Assembly: GCF_039544005.1 (NCBI RefSeq)
Contig: NZ_BAABKV010000001.1
Coordinates: 6,386,001 to 6,450,000, forward strand
Source of the DNA: Kitasatospora paranensis
GTDB lineage: Bacteria; Actinomycetota; Actinomycetes; Streptomycetales; Streptomycetaceae
Length of the DNA stretch: 64,000 nt
Direction of reading: 5' to 3'
The translations under genes were made by a program, and so were the position numbers. Within the stretch, counting starts at the first letter, position 1, and each line of letters opens with the position of its first letter. Under the pieces are notes generated by a model. That model had not been told where the DNA came from, did no database searches, and was given only the letters and a program-made list of their open reading frames with translations. Of the stretch, positions 19,616-28,773 are shown in pieces.

Positions 19616-20239
19616 ATGGACGCGCACGCGCTGCTGCTCTTCCTCGGGGTGGACCTCCTCCTGGTCTGCACCCCCGGGCCGGACTGGCTGTACATCGCAG
19701 CCCGCGGCCTCGGCCAGGGCCGCCGGTCGGCGCTGCTCGCCGTCGCCGGCGTCTGCGCCGGCTACACCGTGCACACCCTGCTCTCCGCGGCCGGCCTCGC
19801 CGCCGCCCTGCGGGCCGTCCCCGCCGCCCTGCCCGCACTGCGCTGGGCCGGCGCCGCCTACCTCGCCGTGCTCGCCCTCACCATGCTGCTCTCGCTGCGC
19901 CGCAGCGGCGGGCGGCTGCCCGAGGCCCGGCCGCAGCCCGCCGCCACCGTGCTGCGCCAGAGCATGCTGACCGCCCTCCTCAACCCCAAGGGCCTGCTGC
20001 TCTACCTCTCGCTCGTCCCGCAGTTCGTCGACCCGGCCGCCGGCCTACCGGTCGGCGGCCAGGTGCTGGCCCTCGGCGCCGTCAACGTGCTGGCCTGCGC
20101 CGGCATCTACGGGGCGGTCGCCCTCGCGGCCGGCCGGGCCGGGACGAGGCTCGGCGCCACTCCGGCCGCGGCCCGCCGGATGACCGCGGTCTCCGCCGTC
20201 CTGCTGCTGCTCGTCGCCGGTGTCACCGCCGGCGCCTGA
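19616..20239 (+). CDS. LysE/RhtB-family amino acid exporter
   Basis: The product has 207 residues and six hydrophobic helices, with the family start (LLLFLGVDLLLVCTPGPDWL) and the NPKGLLLYLSLVPQF motif. It exports an amino acid or related metabolite. Its TGA stop (20237-20239) is one copy of the 3-bp target duplication of the IS element that follows, so the insertion hit the stop codon but left the protein complete. Any original downstream terminator or co-transcribed gene has been separated from it. Confidence 0.88.
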   Translation: MDAHALLLFLGVDLLLVCTPGPDWLYIAARGLGQGRRSALLAVAGVCAGYTVHTLLSAAGLAAALRAVPAALPALRWAGAAYLAVLALTMLLSLRRSGGRLPEARPQPAATVLRQSMLTALLNPKGLLLYLSLVPQFVDPAAGLPVGGQVLALGAVNVLACAGIYGAVALAAGRAGTRLGATPAAARRMTAVSAVLLLLVAGVTAGA

Positions 20240-20254
20240 GAAAGTGTTGGGTAA
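20240..20254 (+). repeat. IS terminal inverted repeat, left
   Basis: GAAAGTGTTGGGTAA is identical to the reverse complement of 21218-21232. Confidence 0.9.
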
Positions 20255-20262
20255 GCGGGGGA

Positions 20263-21147
20263 CTACTCGGTTTTGAGGTCGTCGGCGAGGCGGCGGGCTG
20301 CTTCGGTCTCGATGGGGCCGCGCGGTTCGATCTCCTCGCCGGCGAGGCGAGCGGCCATGAGCCGGATCATCGCAACCTTGATCATCGCCTCGGCGTGCGC
20401 GGTCTTGCGTTCGTAGTCCCGTGCCAACCGTCTGCACCGCCCCAGCCAGGAGAAAGTCCGCTCCACCACCCACCTGCGGGGCAGCACCCGGAAGCCTTTC
20501 ACATCGGCGTTCCGCGGCACCGCGACGATCTCCAGGTTCTCGTGCTCCGCCGCCCAGCCGACCAGGCTGGCATCGACGACATTGACGTAGCCGCCGTCGA
20601 CCCAGACCAGCCCGACCTGCGGAAACAGGTTCCGGATCCCGGCAAGGACCAGCTTCGCGCCCGCCCGGTCCTGCACCGAGGCCGAGTGCACGACCGCCCG
20701 CAGCACGAGTCCACAGGTGTCCACCAGCAGGTGCCGCTTGCGGCCACGCACACGCTTGCCCGCGTCGTAGCCGATCGCCTGCCCGCCCTGGTGACTGCGA
20801 GCCGACTGCGAGTCCAGCACCGCCGCCGACGGCTGCGGATCCCGGCCGTCCGCCAGCCGGACCCGCTCGCGCAGCGCGTCGTGGACCCGGTCCCAGGTCC
20901 CGTCCGCCGTCCAGGCACGAAACCACCGATAGGCCGCGTCCCACGGCGCCAGGTCATGCGGCACCAGCCGCCAGGCACAACCGCTGACCAGCACGTACAG
21001 CACGGTGTCCACAATCAGCCTGCGCGGGAACTTCAACGGACGGCCACCCCGACGCAGGTCCCGCTCCGGCAGCAACGGCTCGATCACCGCCCACTGAGCA
21101 TCCGTCAACGACGATTCATAGGACGGCTTACACGAACAGACACACAT
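20263..21147 (-). CDS. IS5-family transposase
   Basis: The product has 294 residues from ATG 21147; GTG 21186 is an in-frame alternative. The N-terminal DUF4096-type domain (SLTDAQWAVIEPLLPE) is followed by the DDE catalytic core: Asp in VLDSQSARS, Asp in VWVDGGY and Glu in VVERTFSWLGRCRRL with the downstream Arg/Glu pattern. The frame is complete, with no sign of the two-frame arrangement seen in some IS427 members. Confidence 0.92.
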   Translation of the reverse strand: MCVCSCKPSYESSLTDAQWAVIEPLLPERDLRRGGRPLKFPRRLIVDTVLYVLVSGCAWRLVPHDLAPWDAAYRWFRAWTADGTWDRVHDALRERVRLADGRDPQPSAAVLDSQSARSHQGGQAIGYDAGKRVRGRKRHLLVDTCGLVLRAVVHSASVQDRAGAKLVLAGIRNLFPQVGLVWVDGGYVNVVDASLVGWAAEHENLEIVAVPRNADVKGFRVLPRRWVVERTFSWLGRCRRLARDYERKTAHAEAMIKVAMIRLMAARLAGEEIEPRGPIETEAARRLADDLKTE

Positions 21148-21217
21148 GGCGGCGATCTTCGCGGACACCTCGCCCGCGAAGATCACAACCCATGCATCAC
21201 TCCATGCAGCTGATCAA

Positions 21218-21232
21218 TTACCCAACACTTTC
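21218..21232 (-). repeat. IS terminal inverted repeat, right
   Basis: TTACCCAACACTTTC pairs with the left end; the TGA duplication follows at 21233-21235. Confidence 0.9.
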
Positions 21233-21331
21233 TGAGCCGGGCCGAATCGCCCTGTCCGAAGACGAACTGATCACCCGTCGGACACACTCCGGCCGCCTGG
21301 CCGACCACTGCGGCGCCTACCCTGCGTCGGT

Positions 21332-23187
21332 ATGACGCAGGACGGGCAGGGGAGCGCCGGGGGCGAGGCGCCAACCGGGCACTACATCGTGTGCGGGGGC
21401 AACGCGCTCGCCCACCGGCTGGTGGTGGAGCTGACCGAGCACTACGACGTGCCGGTGGTGGCCCTGGTGCCCGACCGGTCCCGCGACCACGGCCCGCGGA
21501 TCGCCCAACTCCCGGGCGTCGCCGCCGTGCTGGAGTACGGCACGGTCACCGGCGAGGCCCTGGGGGCGGCCGGTGCGGCGACCGCCCGGGGGATCGCCCT
21601 GGTCGACGGCGACGACCAGCAGAACATCCACGCGGCGCTCGGCGCCGAGGAGCGCAACCCGGGGATCCGGATCGTCCTGAGGGTGTTCAACCAGCGCCTC
21701 GGCGAGCACATCGAGCGGTTGCTGCCCAACTGCGCCGCGCTCTCCGGCTCCGCCACCGCCGCGCCCGCCTTCGCCAACGGCGTGCTCGGCCGCCCCAACT
21801 CGGTCGAGGTCGACGGACGCTACCTGTACATCGCCCATGACGAGGACATCACTGCCTCCCGGCTCTGCCTGGTGGCCGACCGGATCGACCGCCGGGACCT
21901 CACCCGGGTGCGCCTGCTGCCGGACAGCGCCGGCCGGGCCGCCGAGTTCATCGCCCTGGCCCGCCGCCTGGGCGACAACGGCCCGGCGGACCCGTCGGCC
22001 GCGCCGCCGACGACGCCGGAGGACCACGGCGGCCTGGCCGCGCTGCAGGCGCTCACCGCCGAGCCGCCGCTGCGCGTGCCCTGGACGTCCCGGCTGCGCT
22101 GGACGCTGCTGGACGCCCTGCGCTACGTCACCGGCGCCCGGATGCGCCTGGTGCTCGGCACCGCCCTGGTCGCCGTGGTGCTCAGCACGGTCGTCCTCTG
22201 GACGGCGAACCGGGACGCCGGCTGGTCGGTCTACCTCGCCCTGCTCGACCTCGCCGGTGCGGCCCAGCCCGACGACCCCGGCCACGGGGGAGCCTGCAGC
22301 GGGTCGCACAGGTGGTGATCACCTTCTGCGGGATCACCTTCATGCCGCTGGCGACCGCGATCGTCGTCGAGGCGCTCGCCAGCGGCCGCCGCGGGCTGCC
22401 GCGCGGGCCGGGCGCCGGGGTGAGCGGCCACGTCGTGGTGGTCGGCCTCGGCAATGTCGGCACCCGGGTCGCGACGCTGGTGCACGCCACCGGGGTGCCG
22501 GTGGTCTGCGTGGAACGCGACCCGCAGGCCCGCGGCATCGCCGCCGTCCGCGCCCTCGGCATCCCCGTGCTGGTCGGCGACGCCCCGCTGGAGAGCCAGC
22601 TGCGCCGCGCCCGGATCCACCGCGCCCGCGCGCTCGCCGCGGTGACCAGCGACGACGCGGTCAACCTGGAGGCCGCGCTGGAGGCCAGGGCCGTCCAGCC
22701 GCACGTACGGATCGTGGTGCGGCTGTTCGACGACGACTTCGCCCACCACGTCTACGCGACCCTGGGCAACGTCGCCTCCCGCTCGGTCTCCTACCTGTCC
22801 GCCCCGGCGTTCGCCGCCGCGCTGATGGGCCGTGAGGTGCTCGGCACGCTCTCGGTCTACCGGCACGTGCTGCTGATCGCCGAGCTCGCGGTGGAGGCCG
22901 GCACCGGACCGGTCGGCCGGGACCTGCACGCCGTCGAGGCGCCCGGCGGTGTCCGGGTGATCGCGGTGCGGCGGGCCGGCCGCGCCGTGCTCCAGTGGAA
23001 CCCGGCCGACCGGGCCCGCCGGCTGGAGGTGGGCGACCGGATCGTGGTCGCCGCGACCCGCAGCGGCCTGGCCAGGCTCGGCGACCCGCTGCCACCCGCG
23101 CCGGACGGGCCACCCGCGCCGGACGGGCCGGCGGCCGCCGACGGCGGGGCCGGGGCCGCGGCGGGCGGCGCCCCGGTCAGTCCGTGA
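21332..23187 (+). pseudogene. TrkA-N (RCK) domain membrane protein, paralogue of the first gene (one frameshift)
   Basis: The layout matches the truncated gene at 1-1742: a first Rossmann segment (HYIVCGGNALAHRLVVEL), a membrane helix near residues 270-290, a pore-like loop, a second helix (VVITFCGITFMPLATAIVV), and a second NAD-binding domain with GLGNVG. The frame breaks at a G5 run (22286-22290). A sixth G joins the halves into 618 residues. The loop between the helices lacks a TVGYG filter. It starts 97 bp downstream of the IS element. The break is probably a homopolymer error. Confidence 0.82.
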
Positions 23188-24001
23188 CGCCCGCGGCCCG
23201 GGCGGCGGCCAGCCAGGCCGGGTAGGCGGCCAGCAGCCGCTCGTAGAGCACGCCGTCGGCCAGGTCCCGGGGGCGCCGCCCGGTCGCGCAGAAGCCGGCG
23301 TTCGGTGTGGCGCGGCCGTCCAGGGCGGCCAGTGAGCGCAGGAAGGCGAACTGCTTGGCCTCGTGCTCGCCGAAGCCGAGGAACTGCCAGAACACCGGCA
23401 GGCCCGAGGAGTCCCGCAGCAGCTTGAGCACGGCCTTGCGGTCGAACGCGGCACCGTCGGTCTGGAAGATCACGAACGCCGGGTCGGTCGCGCCGCACCG
23501 CCGGTAGTGGTCCAGCACGGCCTTCATCGCGGGCGCGTACCGGGTGCCGCCGAACGTTGCCCCGACGGCTTTGCGGACCTGCTCCACGGCGCCCGCGTGC
23601 CGTCCGATCTCCACCTCGTACGGCTGGTACGCCCGGTCGTGGAAGAGCACCACCGGCACCGTGCCGTCGTCGTCCAGGTTGGCCGACAGCGCCAGCGACT
23701 GCTCGGCCAGGCGCTGGACGGAGCCGTCCCGGTAGAGGCCGCTCATCGAGGCGGAGTGGTCCAGCACGAGGTAGACGGCGGCCCGCCGGCCGTCGAGCCC
23801 CTGCTTGCGCAGCGACACCCCGGCGGTCTTGTACAGCGAGACCAGGGCGGGTGCGTCGGCCTGCAGCTTGGCCAGGCTGATCGCCGGCGCGGACGCCGCG
23901 GGCCCGGAGCCCGCGTCGGTCGCGGGCGAGGGCGCGGTCGGCGGTGCGACTGCGGCTGCGGGCGGTACGGCAGCGGTACGGCGACGGCGAAACGGCCACA
24001 T
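23177..24001 (-). CDS. VWA-domain protein, TerF-like
   Basis: The product has 274 residues. A basic/Pro/Ala-rich start (MWPFRRRR) precedes a linker and a von Willebrand A domain with the MIDAS motif DHSASMSG and a later FQTDG. The [20 protein letters not shown] lead-in is typical of TerF-like proteins of the tellurite/stress cluster and of vWA proteins next to TerD genes. No TerD gene is present here. Its end overlaps the TrkA-N gene tail-to-tail by 11 bp. The role is unknown, possibly metal-dependent protein assembly. Confidence 0.75.
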   Translation of the reverse strand: MWPFRRRRTAAVPPAAAVAPPTAPSPATDAGSGPAASAPAISLAKLQADAPALVSLYKTAGVSLRKQGLDGRRAAVYLVLDHSASMSGLYRDGSVQRLAEQSLALSANLDDDGTVPVVLFHDRAYQPYEVEIGRHAGAVEQVRKAVGATFGGTRYAPAMKAVLDHYRRCGATDPAFVIFQTDGAAFDRKAVLKLLRDSSGLPVFWQFLGFGEHEAKQFAFLRSLAALDGRATPNAGFCATGRRPRDLADGVLYERLLAAYPAWLAAARAAGVTD

Positions 24002-24113
24002 GGGAGCCCCCTTGCTTCGATGCAGGGAGAGATCGTCGCAGCCCCGGCCGCGGGGCGCAATGACGGTGACGGATGCCGCGGCCCGCCGGCCGGGCCGGCG
24101 GGCCGTCAGGACG

Positions 24114-24889
24114 TCAGCGGTGCCGGAAGTCCGGCGTGCGCTTCTCGGCGAAGGCCGCCATGCCCTCCTTCTGGTCGGCCGTGGCGAACGCCGCGTGGAA
24201 GAGCCGGCGCTCGAAGCGCACCCCTCGGCGAGGGTGGTCTCGAAGGCGCGGTTGACGCTCTCCTTCATCATCACCGCGGCCGGCGCGGACATCGCGGCGA
24301 CGGTCTCCGCGACCGCCATCGCCTCGTCGAGCAGGTCCGCCGCGGGAACGATCCGGGAGACCAGGCCGGCCCGCTCGGCCTCCTCGGCGCCCATCATCCG
24401 GCCGGTCAGGCAGAGTTCCATCGCCTTGGCCTTGCCGATCGCCCGGGTGAGCCGCTGCGAGCCGCCGATGCCCGGGATGACGCCGAGCTTGATCTCCGGC
24501 TGGCCGAACCTCGCGGTGTCGGCGGCGAGCAGGATGTCGCACAGCATGGCCAGCTCGCAGCCGCCGCCCAGCGCGTAGCCGGCGACCGCCGCGACGACGG
24601 GCTTGTGCAGCTGTCCGAGCCGGTCCCAGGGGCCGAGCCAGTCGTCCAGGTAGACGTCCGGGAAGCGGTTGTCCTGCATCTCCTTGATGTCGGCGCCGGC
24701 CGCGAACGCCTTCTCCGAGCCGGTGATGACCAGACAGCCGATCTCCGGGTCGCGGTCGAAGGCCGTGGCGGCCTCCACGACCTCGTTCATCAGCTGCGAG
24801 TTGAGCGCGTTCAGCGCCTTCGGCCGGTTGAGCGTGATCAGGCCGACCCGGCCCTTGCGGTCGACCAGGATCGTCTCGTACGCGGTCAT
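24114..24889 (-). pseudogene. Enoyl-CoA hydratase (one frameshift)
   Basis: A crotonase with the oxyanion-hole segment ([11 protein letters not shown]), [10 protein letters not shown], and the catalytic Glu pair region ([15 protein letters not shown]). It looks like the short-chain enoyl-CoA hydratase group (EchA8/PaaF). The frame breaks at C4 24221-24224; one added base restores [20 protein letters not shown] and the end FRHR (258 residues). It hydrates trans-2-enoyl-CoA in beta-oxidation or branched-chain amino acid breakdown. It probably shares a transcript with the crotonase gene 106 bp upstream. Confidence 0.85.
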
Positions 24890-24995
24890 CGTCGTTGATT
24901 CCCTTCGTTGCGCGGTGGCACGGCGCGCGCCCTCACGGTGAACACGATCTCCGACCGGCCGGTCGGTGCGCCAGTCTCGCCAGGCGAGACGGAGG

Positions 24996-26030
24996 TCACG
25001 CCGGCGGTGTCCGGTCGAGCCGCAGCGCCGGCCCCGTGAAGTACCGGGCGACGTCCGGCTCGCCGACCTCGGCGAGGGTGGCCGGCCGCCACTTCGGGTC
25101 ACGGTCCTTGTCGACCACCTGCGCGCGGATCCCCTCCACCAGGTCGTGCGAGTCGAGGGCGGCGCAGGAGACCAGGTACTCCTGTTCCAGGGTCTCGGCC
25201 AGCGAGGTGTGCGTACGGGCGCGGCGCAGGGCGGCGAGGGCCACCTTGACGGCGGTCGGCGACAGGCCGCGGATCTGCTCGGCGGCCTCCTTGGCGTCCG
25301 GGTCGCCGGCGGCGTCGAGCCGGTCGAGGATCTCCTCGACGGTGTCGGCGGCGTAGCAGGTGTCGATCCATCCGCGCCGGGCGGCCAGGTCGGCGGCGGG
25401 GGCCTGGGCGGTGTGTCCGGCGAGCGCCTCGGCGGGGGTGCGGTCGGCCAGGGCGGCGAGCAGGGCGGGCAGTTCGGCGGAGGGCACGTAGTGGTCGGCG
25501 AAGCCGCAGAGCAGGGCGTCGCCCGGGCCCATCGAGGCGGAGGTCAGGGCCAGGTGGGTGCCGAGCTCACCGGGGGCCCGCGCCAGCAGGCGGCTGCCGC
25601 CGACGTCGGGCACCAGGCCGATCCGGGTCTCCGGCATCGCGACCCGGGAGCGCTCGGTGACGATCCGGACGGAGCCGTGCGCGGACAGCCCCACGCCGCC
25701 GCCCATGGTGATGCCGTCCATCACCGCCACGTACGGCTTCGGGTAGCGCGAGATCAGGAGGTTGAGCCGGTACTCGTCGCGGAAGAACACCCGCGCGCCC
25801 TCGCCGCCGGCCTTGGCGTCGTCGTGCAGCACCCGGATGTCGGCACCGGCGCACAGCCCGCGCTCCCCGGCGCCGGTCAGCACGACCGCCCGGACGGAGT
25901 CGTCGTCGGCCCAGGCCCGCAGGGTGTCGCCGATCGCGGTCAGCATCGGGTGGGTCAGTGCGTTGAGCGCCCTCGGGCGGTCCAGGACGATCCGGCCGAC
26001 CCGGCCGTCCTGCCCGAATTCCACACTCAT
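24996..26030 (-). CDS. 3-hydroxyisobutyryl-CoA hydrolase-type crotonase
   Basis: The product has 344 residues, longer than simple hydratases and the right size for HIBYL-CoA hydrolases. The motifs [25 protein letters not shown], and [15 protein letters not shown] are those of the HIBCH group. The expected reaction is release of 3-hydroxyisobutyrate from its CoA ester in valine catabolism. Adjacent placement with the enoyl-CoA hydratase, which would supply the preceding step, supports this. Confidence 0.82.
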   Translation of the reverse strand: MSVEFGQDGRVGRIVLDRPRALNALTHPMLTAIGDTLRAWADDDSVRAVVLTGAGERGLCAGADIRVLHDDAKAGGEGARVFFRDEYRLNLLISRYPKPYVAVMDGITMGGGVGLSAHGSVRIVTERSRVAMPETRIGLVPDVGGSRLLARAPGELGTHLALTSASMGPGDALLCGFADHYVPSAELPALLAALADRTPAEALAGHTAQAPAADLAARRGWIDTCYAADTVEEILDRLDAAGDPDAKEAAEQIRGLSPTAVKVALAALRRARTHTSLAETLEQEYLVSCAALDSHDLVEGIRAQVVDKDRDPKWRPATLAEVGEPDVARYFTGPALRLDRTPPA

Positions 26031-26115
26031 GAGGTCTCTCCCGTCTCGAATGCCGTGCCGCGGGAAACGATACGGGTGACCGGCCGCCGGGCCGGCCGAC
26101 ACCGAGGGGGAGCGG

Positions 26116-26715
26116 ATGGGGACGGTGCTGGACGCACTGGTGGGGGCCGTGCTGGCGGTCACGCTGGTGGCGATGCTGGTGGGGCGGCCGCCGGTCGGGC
26201 TGCGGGTGCCGATCGTGGCGGTGGCCGCGGTGGCGGCGGCCTGGCGCGGGCTCGGCGACGGCCCGGTCTGGCTGCTGTGGCTGGTGGGGGTGGTCATCCT
26301 GGTCTGCGCGGCCAACCTGGCGATGGGCATCGCGGTGGGGCGCCGGATACGGCCGGCCGACCCGCAGGTGCTGCGGGCCGAGGTGCTGGCGGCGGCGGCC
26401 GGGGACGCGCCGCCGGAGCAGATCCTGCTGGGTGTCGCCCCGGGTGGCGCCCTGCTGCTGACCGGGGTCCGCGACGAGGGGGCGATGCTGACCCACGGCT
26501 GCCCGATCTGCTTCCTGGAGGACGTGGTGGAGGGCCTGGTCGGCCCCGACGCCCCGGTGGTGGCCGCGTACCGGCGGCACGTGCTCGGCGGCACCAACCG
26601 CCTGGTCGACCTGCACCGCGGCGTGATCGACGGCCGCTGGCATGCCGACCTGCGGCCGGTCCGCGGCGCGCAGCGGCCGTTCCGCCCGCCGTTCTGTCCG
26701 GTGCACGCGGCGTGA
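26116..26715 (+). CDS. Two-helix membrane protein of unknown function with Cys motifs
   Basis: The product has 199 residues: two or three N-terminal membrane helices (to about residue 75), then a soluble domain. The soluble part has HGCPICF and a terminal FCPVHAA, so three Cys and nearby His could bind a metal or form a redox centre. I do not recognise the family. It is divergent from the HIBCH-type gene and convergent with fahA. Confidence 0.6.
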   Translation: MGTVLDALVGAVLAVTLVAMLVGRPPVGLRVPIVAVAAVAAAWRGLGDGPVWLLWLVGVVILVCAANLAMGIAVGRRIRPADPQVLRAEVLAAAAGDAPPEQILLGVAPGGALLLTGVRDEGAMLTHGCPICFLEDVVEGLVGPDAPVVAAYRRHVLGGTNRLVDLHRGVIDGRWHADLRPVRGAQRPFRPPFCPVHAA

Positions 26716-26754
26716 CCCGGGTCCAGGACGGCGGGCGGCGGGGAGGGGCCGGCC

Positions 26755-27963
26755 CTACGGAACGATCCGGCCGGTGACCTCGCCGAAGCCGATCCGGGTG
26801 CCGTCCGGGCCGGGGGCGGTGGCGGTGATGACGACCTCGTCGCCGTCCTCCAGGAAGGTCCGGGCGGTGCCGTCGGCGAGCTTGATCGGGTGCTCGCCGT
26901 TCCAGGTGAGCTCGATCAGGGCACCGCGGGTCTCCGGCTCCGGCCCGCTGACGGTGCCGGAGGCGAAGAGGTCGCCCGTCCGCAGCGAGGCGCCGTTGGC
27001 GGTGAGGTGGGCGAGCTGCTGGGCGCCGGTCCAGTACATGGTGGCGAACGGCGGCCGGGAGATCCGGTGCCCGTTGAGCGCGACCTCCATGGCGAGGTCG
27101 AGTCCCCAGGGCTCGCCGCCGCGGTCGTCGAGGTAGCCGAGCGGCTCCACGTCGCGGGCGGGCGGGGCGACCCGGGCGTGCTCCAGGGCGTCCAGCGGCA
27201 CCACCCAGGGGGAGACGGAGGTGGCGAAGGACTTGCCGAGGAACGGGCCGAGCGGGACGTACTCCCAGGCCTGGATGTCCCGGGCGGACCAGTCGTTGAG
27301 CAGGCAGACACCGAACACGTGCTCGCGGAAGTCCGCCAGCGGGACGGCGGTCCCGAGCGCGCTGGGGGTGCCGACCACGAAGCCGACCTCGGCCTCGATG
27401 TCCAGCCGCCGGGTCGGGCCGAAGGAGGGCAGCGGCTCGGTGGGCGCCTTGCGCTGCCCGTGCGGCCGCACGACCGGTGTGCCGGAGACGACCACCGTGC
27501 CGGCCCGGCCGTGGTACCCGATCGGCAGGTGCTTCCAGTTGGGTGTGAGCGGCTCCGACCCGGGGCGGAAGATCCGGCCGAGGTTGGTGGCGTGGTGCTC
27601 GGAGGCGTAGAAGTCGACGTAGTCCGCGACCTCGAACGGCAGGTGCAGCTCGACCTCGGCCAGCGGCAGCAGGCAGGGTTCGACCGCAGGGCGGTGCGCC
27701 TCGTCGGTGAGCCACTCGGTGAGCGCGGCCCGGACTTCGCGCCACAGCGAACGCCCGGCCGCCATCAGCGGGTTGAGCGAACCCGCCTCCAGCAGCACGG
27801 CGGCGGAGCCGACCGCGCGGGCCGCCGCGCCGGCGTCCAGCACCGCATCGCCGATCCGGACACCGACCCGGCGCCGGCCGGGCTGGTCGGCGGCGGTGAA
27901 GACGCCGTACGGCAGGGTCTGGATGCCGTAGGGGGAGTCCTGCGGGACGGCGAGCCAGGTCAA
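26755..27963 (-). CDS. fahA: Fumarylacetoacetase
   Basis: The product has 402 residues and hydrolyses fumarylacetoacetate to fumarate and acetoacetate, the last step of tyrosine/homogentisate degradation. Family landmarks are DFYASEHHATNLG (catalytic His region), PIGYHGRA, DIEAEVGFVVG, and NDWSARDIQAWEYVPLGPF. The TTG start at 27963 overlaps the stop of the upstream gene (TTGA), which implies translational coupling and decides the start. It is the last gene of the hpd-hmgA-unknown-fahA operon. Confidence 0.93.
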   Translation of the reverse strand: MTWLAVPQDSPYGIQTLPYGVFTAADQPGRRRVGVRIGDAVLDAGAAARAVGSAAVLLEAGSLNPLMAAGRSLWREVRAALTEWLTDEAHRPAVEPCLLPLAEVELHLPFEVADYVDFYASEHHATNLGRIFRPGSEPLTPNWKHLPIGYHGRAGTVVVSGTPVVRPHGQRKAPTEPLPSFGPTRRLDIEAEVGFVVGTPSALGTAVPLADFREHVFGVCLLNDWSARDIQAWEYVPLGPFLGKSFATSVSPWVVPLDALEHARVAPPARDVEPLGYLDDRGGEPWGLDLAMEVALNGHRISRPPFATMYWTGAQQLAHLTANGASLRTGDLFASGTVSGPEPETRGALIELTWNGEHPIKLADGTARTFLEDGDEVVITATAPGPDGTRIGFGEVTGRIVP

Positions 27964-28773
27964 CGGTCCTCCAGCGGGGGTGGGCGGAGCAGGCCGAGAT
28001 CGGCCAGGTCGGCGAGCGGTTCGGCGACGCTGCACGTGCCGAAGGATGTGAACAGGCCTCGCAGCGAGGCGATCTGAGGTGCCGTCAGGGAGATCACCGC
28101 TCCGGACAGGACGATACCGGAGCGCTCGGCCAGGATCTCCTCGACGGCCCGCCGGTCGCTGCCCGCCGCGGCGGCCAGCAGCACGTTCAGGAAGCCGTGG
28201 TGCTCGGCGCCGGTCTCCGGGTCGGTGTGCCGGACGGCGTTGTGCAGCCCGGCCGTGCACTTGTAGGGCACGCCGCGCTCGGCGCAGCCGACCAGGAAGG
28301 CGGCCAGCTCGGCCACGGGCGGAAAGGCCGCCGGGGTGAGCCCGCCGGTGCGGTACTTCGCCCGGTACGGCGTGCCGGCGAGGGCGTCCAGGACTTCTCC
28401 GGGGCGCCGTCGCGCGGGAGTTCGACGGCGGCGGCGATGCCGGCCGGCAGGGTGGCGGCGAGCTCGCCGACGGTGGCGGCGACGTCCGCGGCCGCGATCT
28501 CGACGCCCACCACGTCGAGGGCCGCGGTCGCGGACAGTGCCGCGGTCGGGCCCGAGCTGCCCCCGGCAGCACCAGCCCGACCGGGATCCCGGTGCCGAGC
28601 TGCGCCAACTCGTCGGCGAGCGCCGGCCCGCAGAGGAACGGGCCGACCGCGTCCGCGTACCAGGCGGAGCGGTGGCCGAGGTGCGCGGGCACCGCCCGGC
28701 GGAGCGGCAGGTCGCCGGGCGGGAAGACCGCGGCGTCGTCGAAGAGCCCCCGGTACAGGGCGGGGACGCTCAT
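27960..28773 (-). pseudogene. Unknown protein of the homogentisate operon (two frameshifts)
   Basis: Two breaks (C5 at 28560-28564 and CCGGGG at 28399-28404), each repaired by one base, restore a ~271-residue soluble protein. Start (ATGA with hmgA) and stop (TTGA with fahA) both overlap neighbours, so it is tightly coupled to the pathway. Alternating strand/helix pattern and ordered motifs (GLVLPG, VVGVEIA, PYRAKYRTGG, PYKCTAGLHNAVRH, HHGFLNVLLA, FTSFGTCS) suggest a TIM-barrel-like enzyme with conserved Lys, Cys and His. I know no function. The operon lacks a maleylacetoacetate isomerase, so that is the leading hypothesis. Confidence 0.7.

Larger units (their letters stand above)
20240..21232 (-). 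mobile_element. IS5-family insertion sequence (IS427-like), 993 bp
   Basis: The ends are perfect 15-bp inverted repeats beginning GAAAGTGTTGGGTAA. They are bordered by direct TGA repeats (20237-20239 and 21233-21235), matching the TNA target duplication of IS427/IS1031-type elements. One intact DDE transposase gene fills the element. Perfect ends, a duplication and an open frame point to a recent and possibly still active insertion. Confidence 0.9.

Noticed and set aside
22280-22300. Programmed ribosomal frameshifting in the TrkA-N gene and others
   Set aside because: No slippery heptamer or downstream pseudoknot is shared by the breaks, they occur in unrelated families, and one missing base in a G/C run explains nearly all of them.
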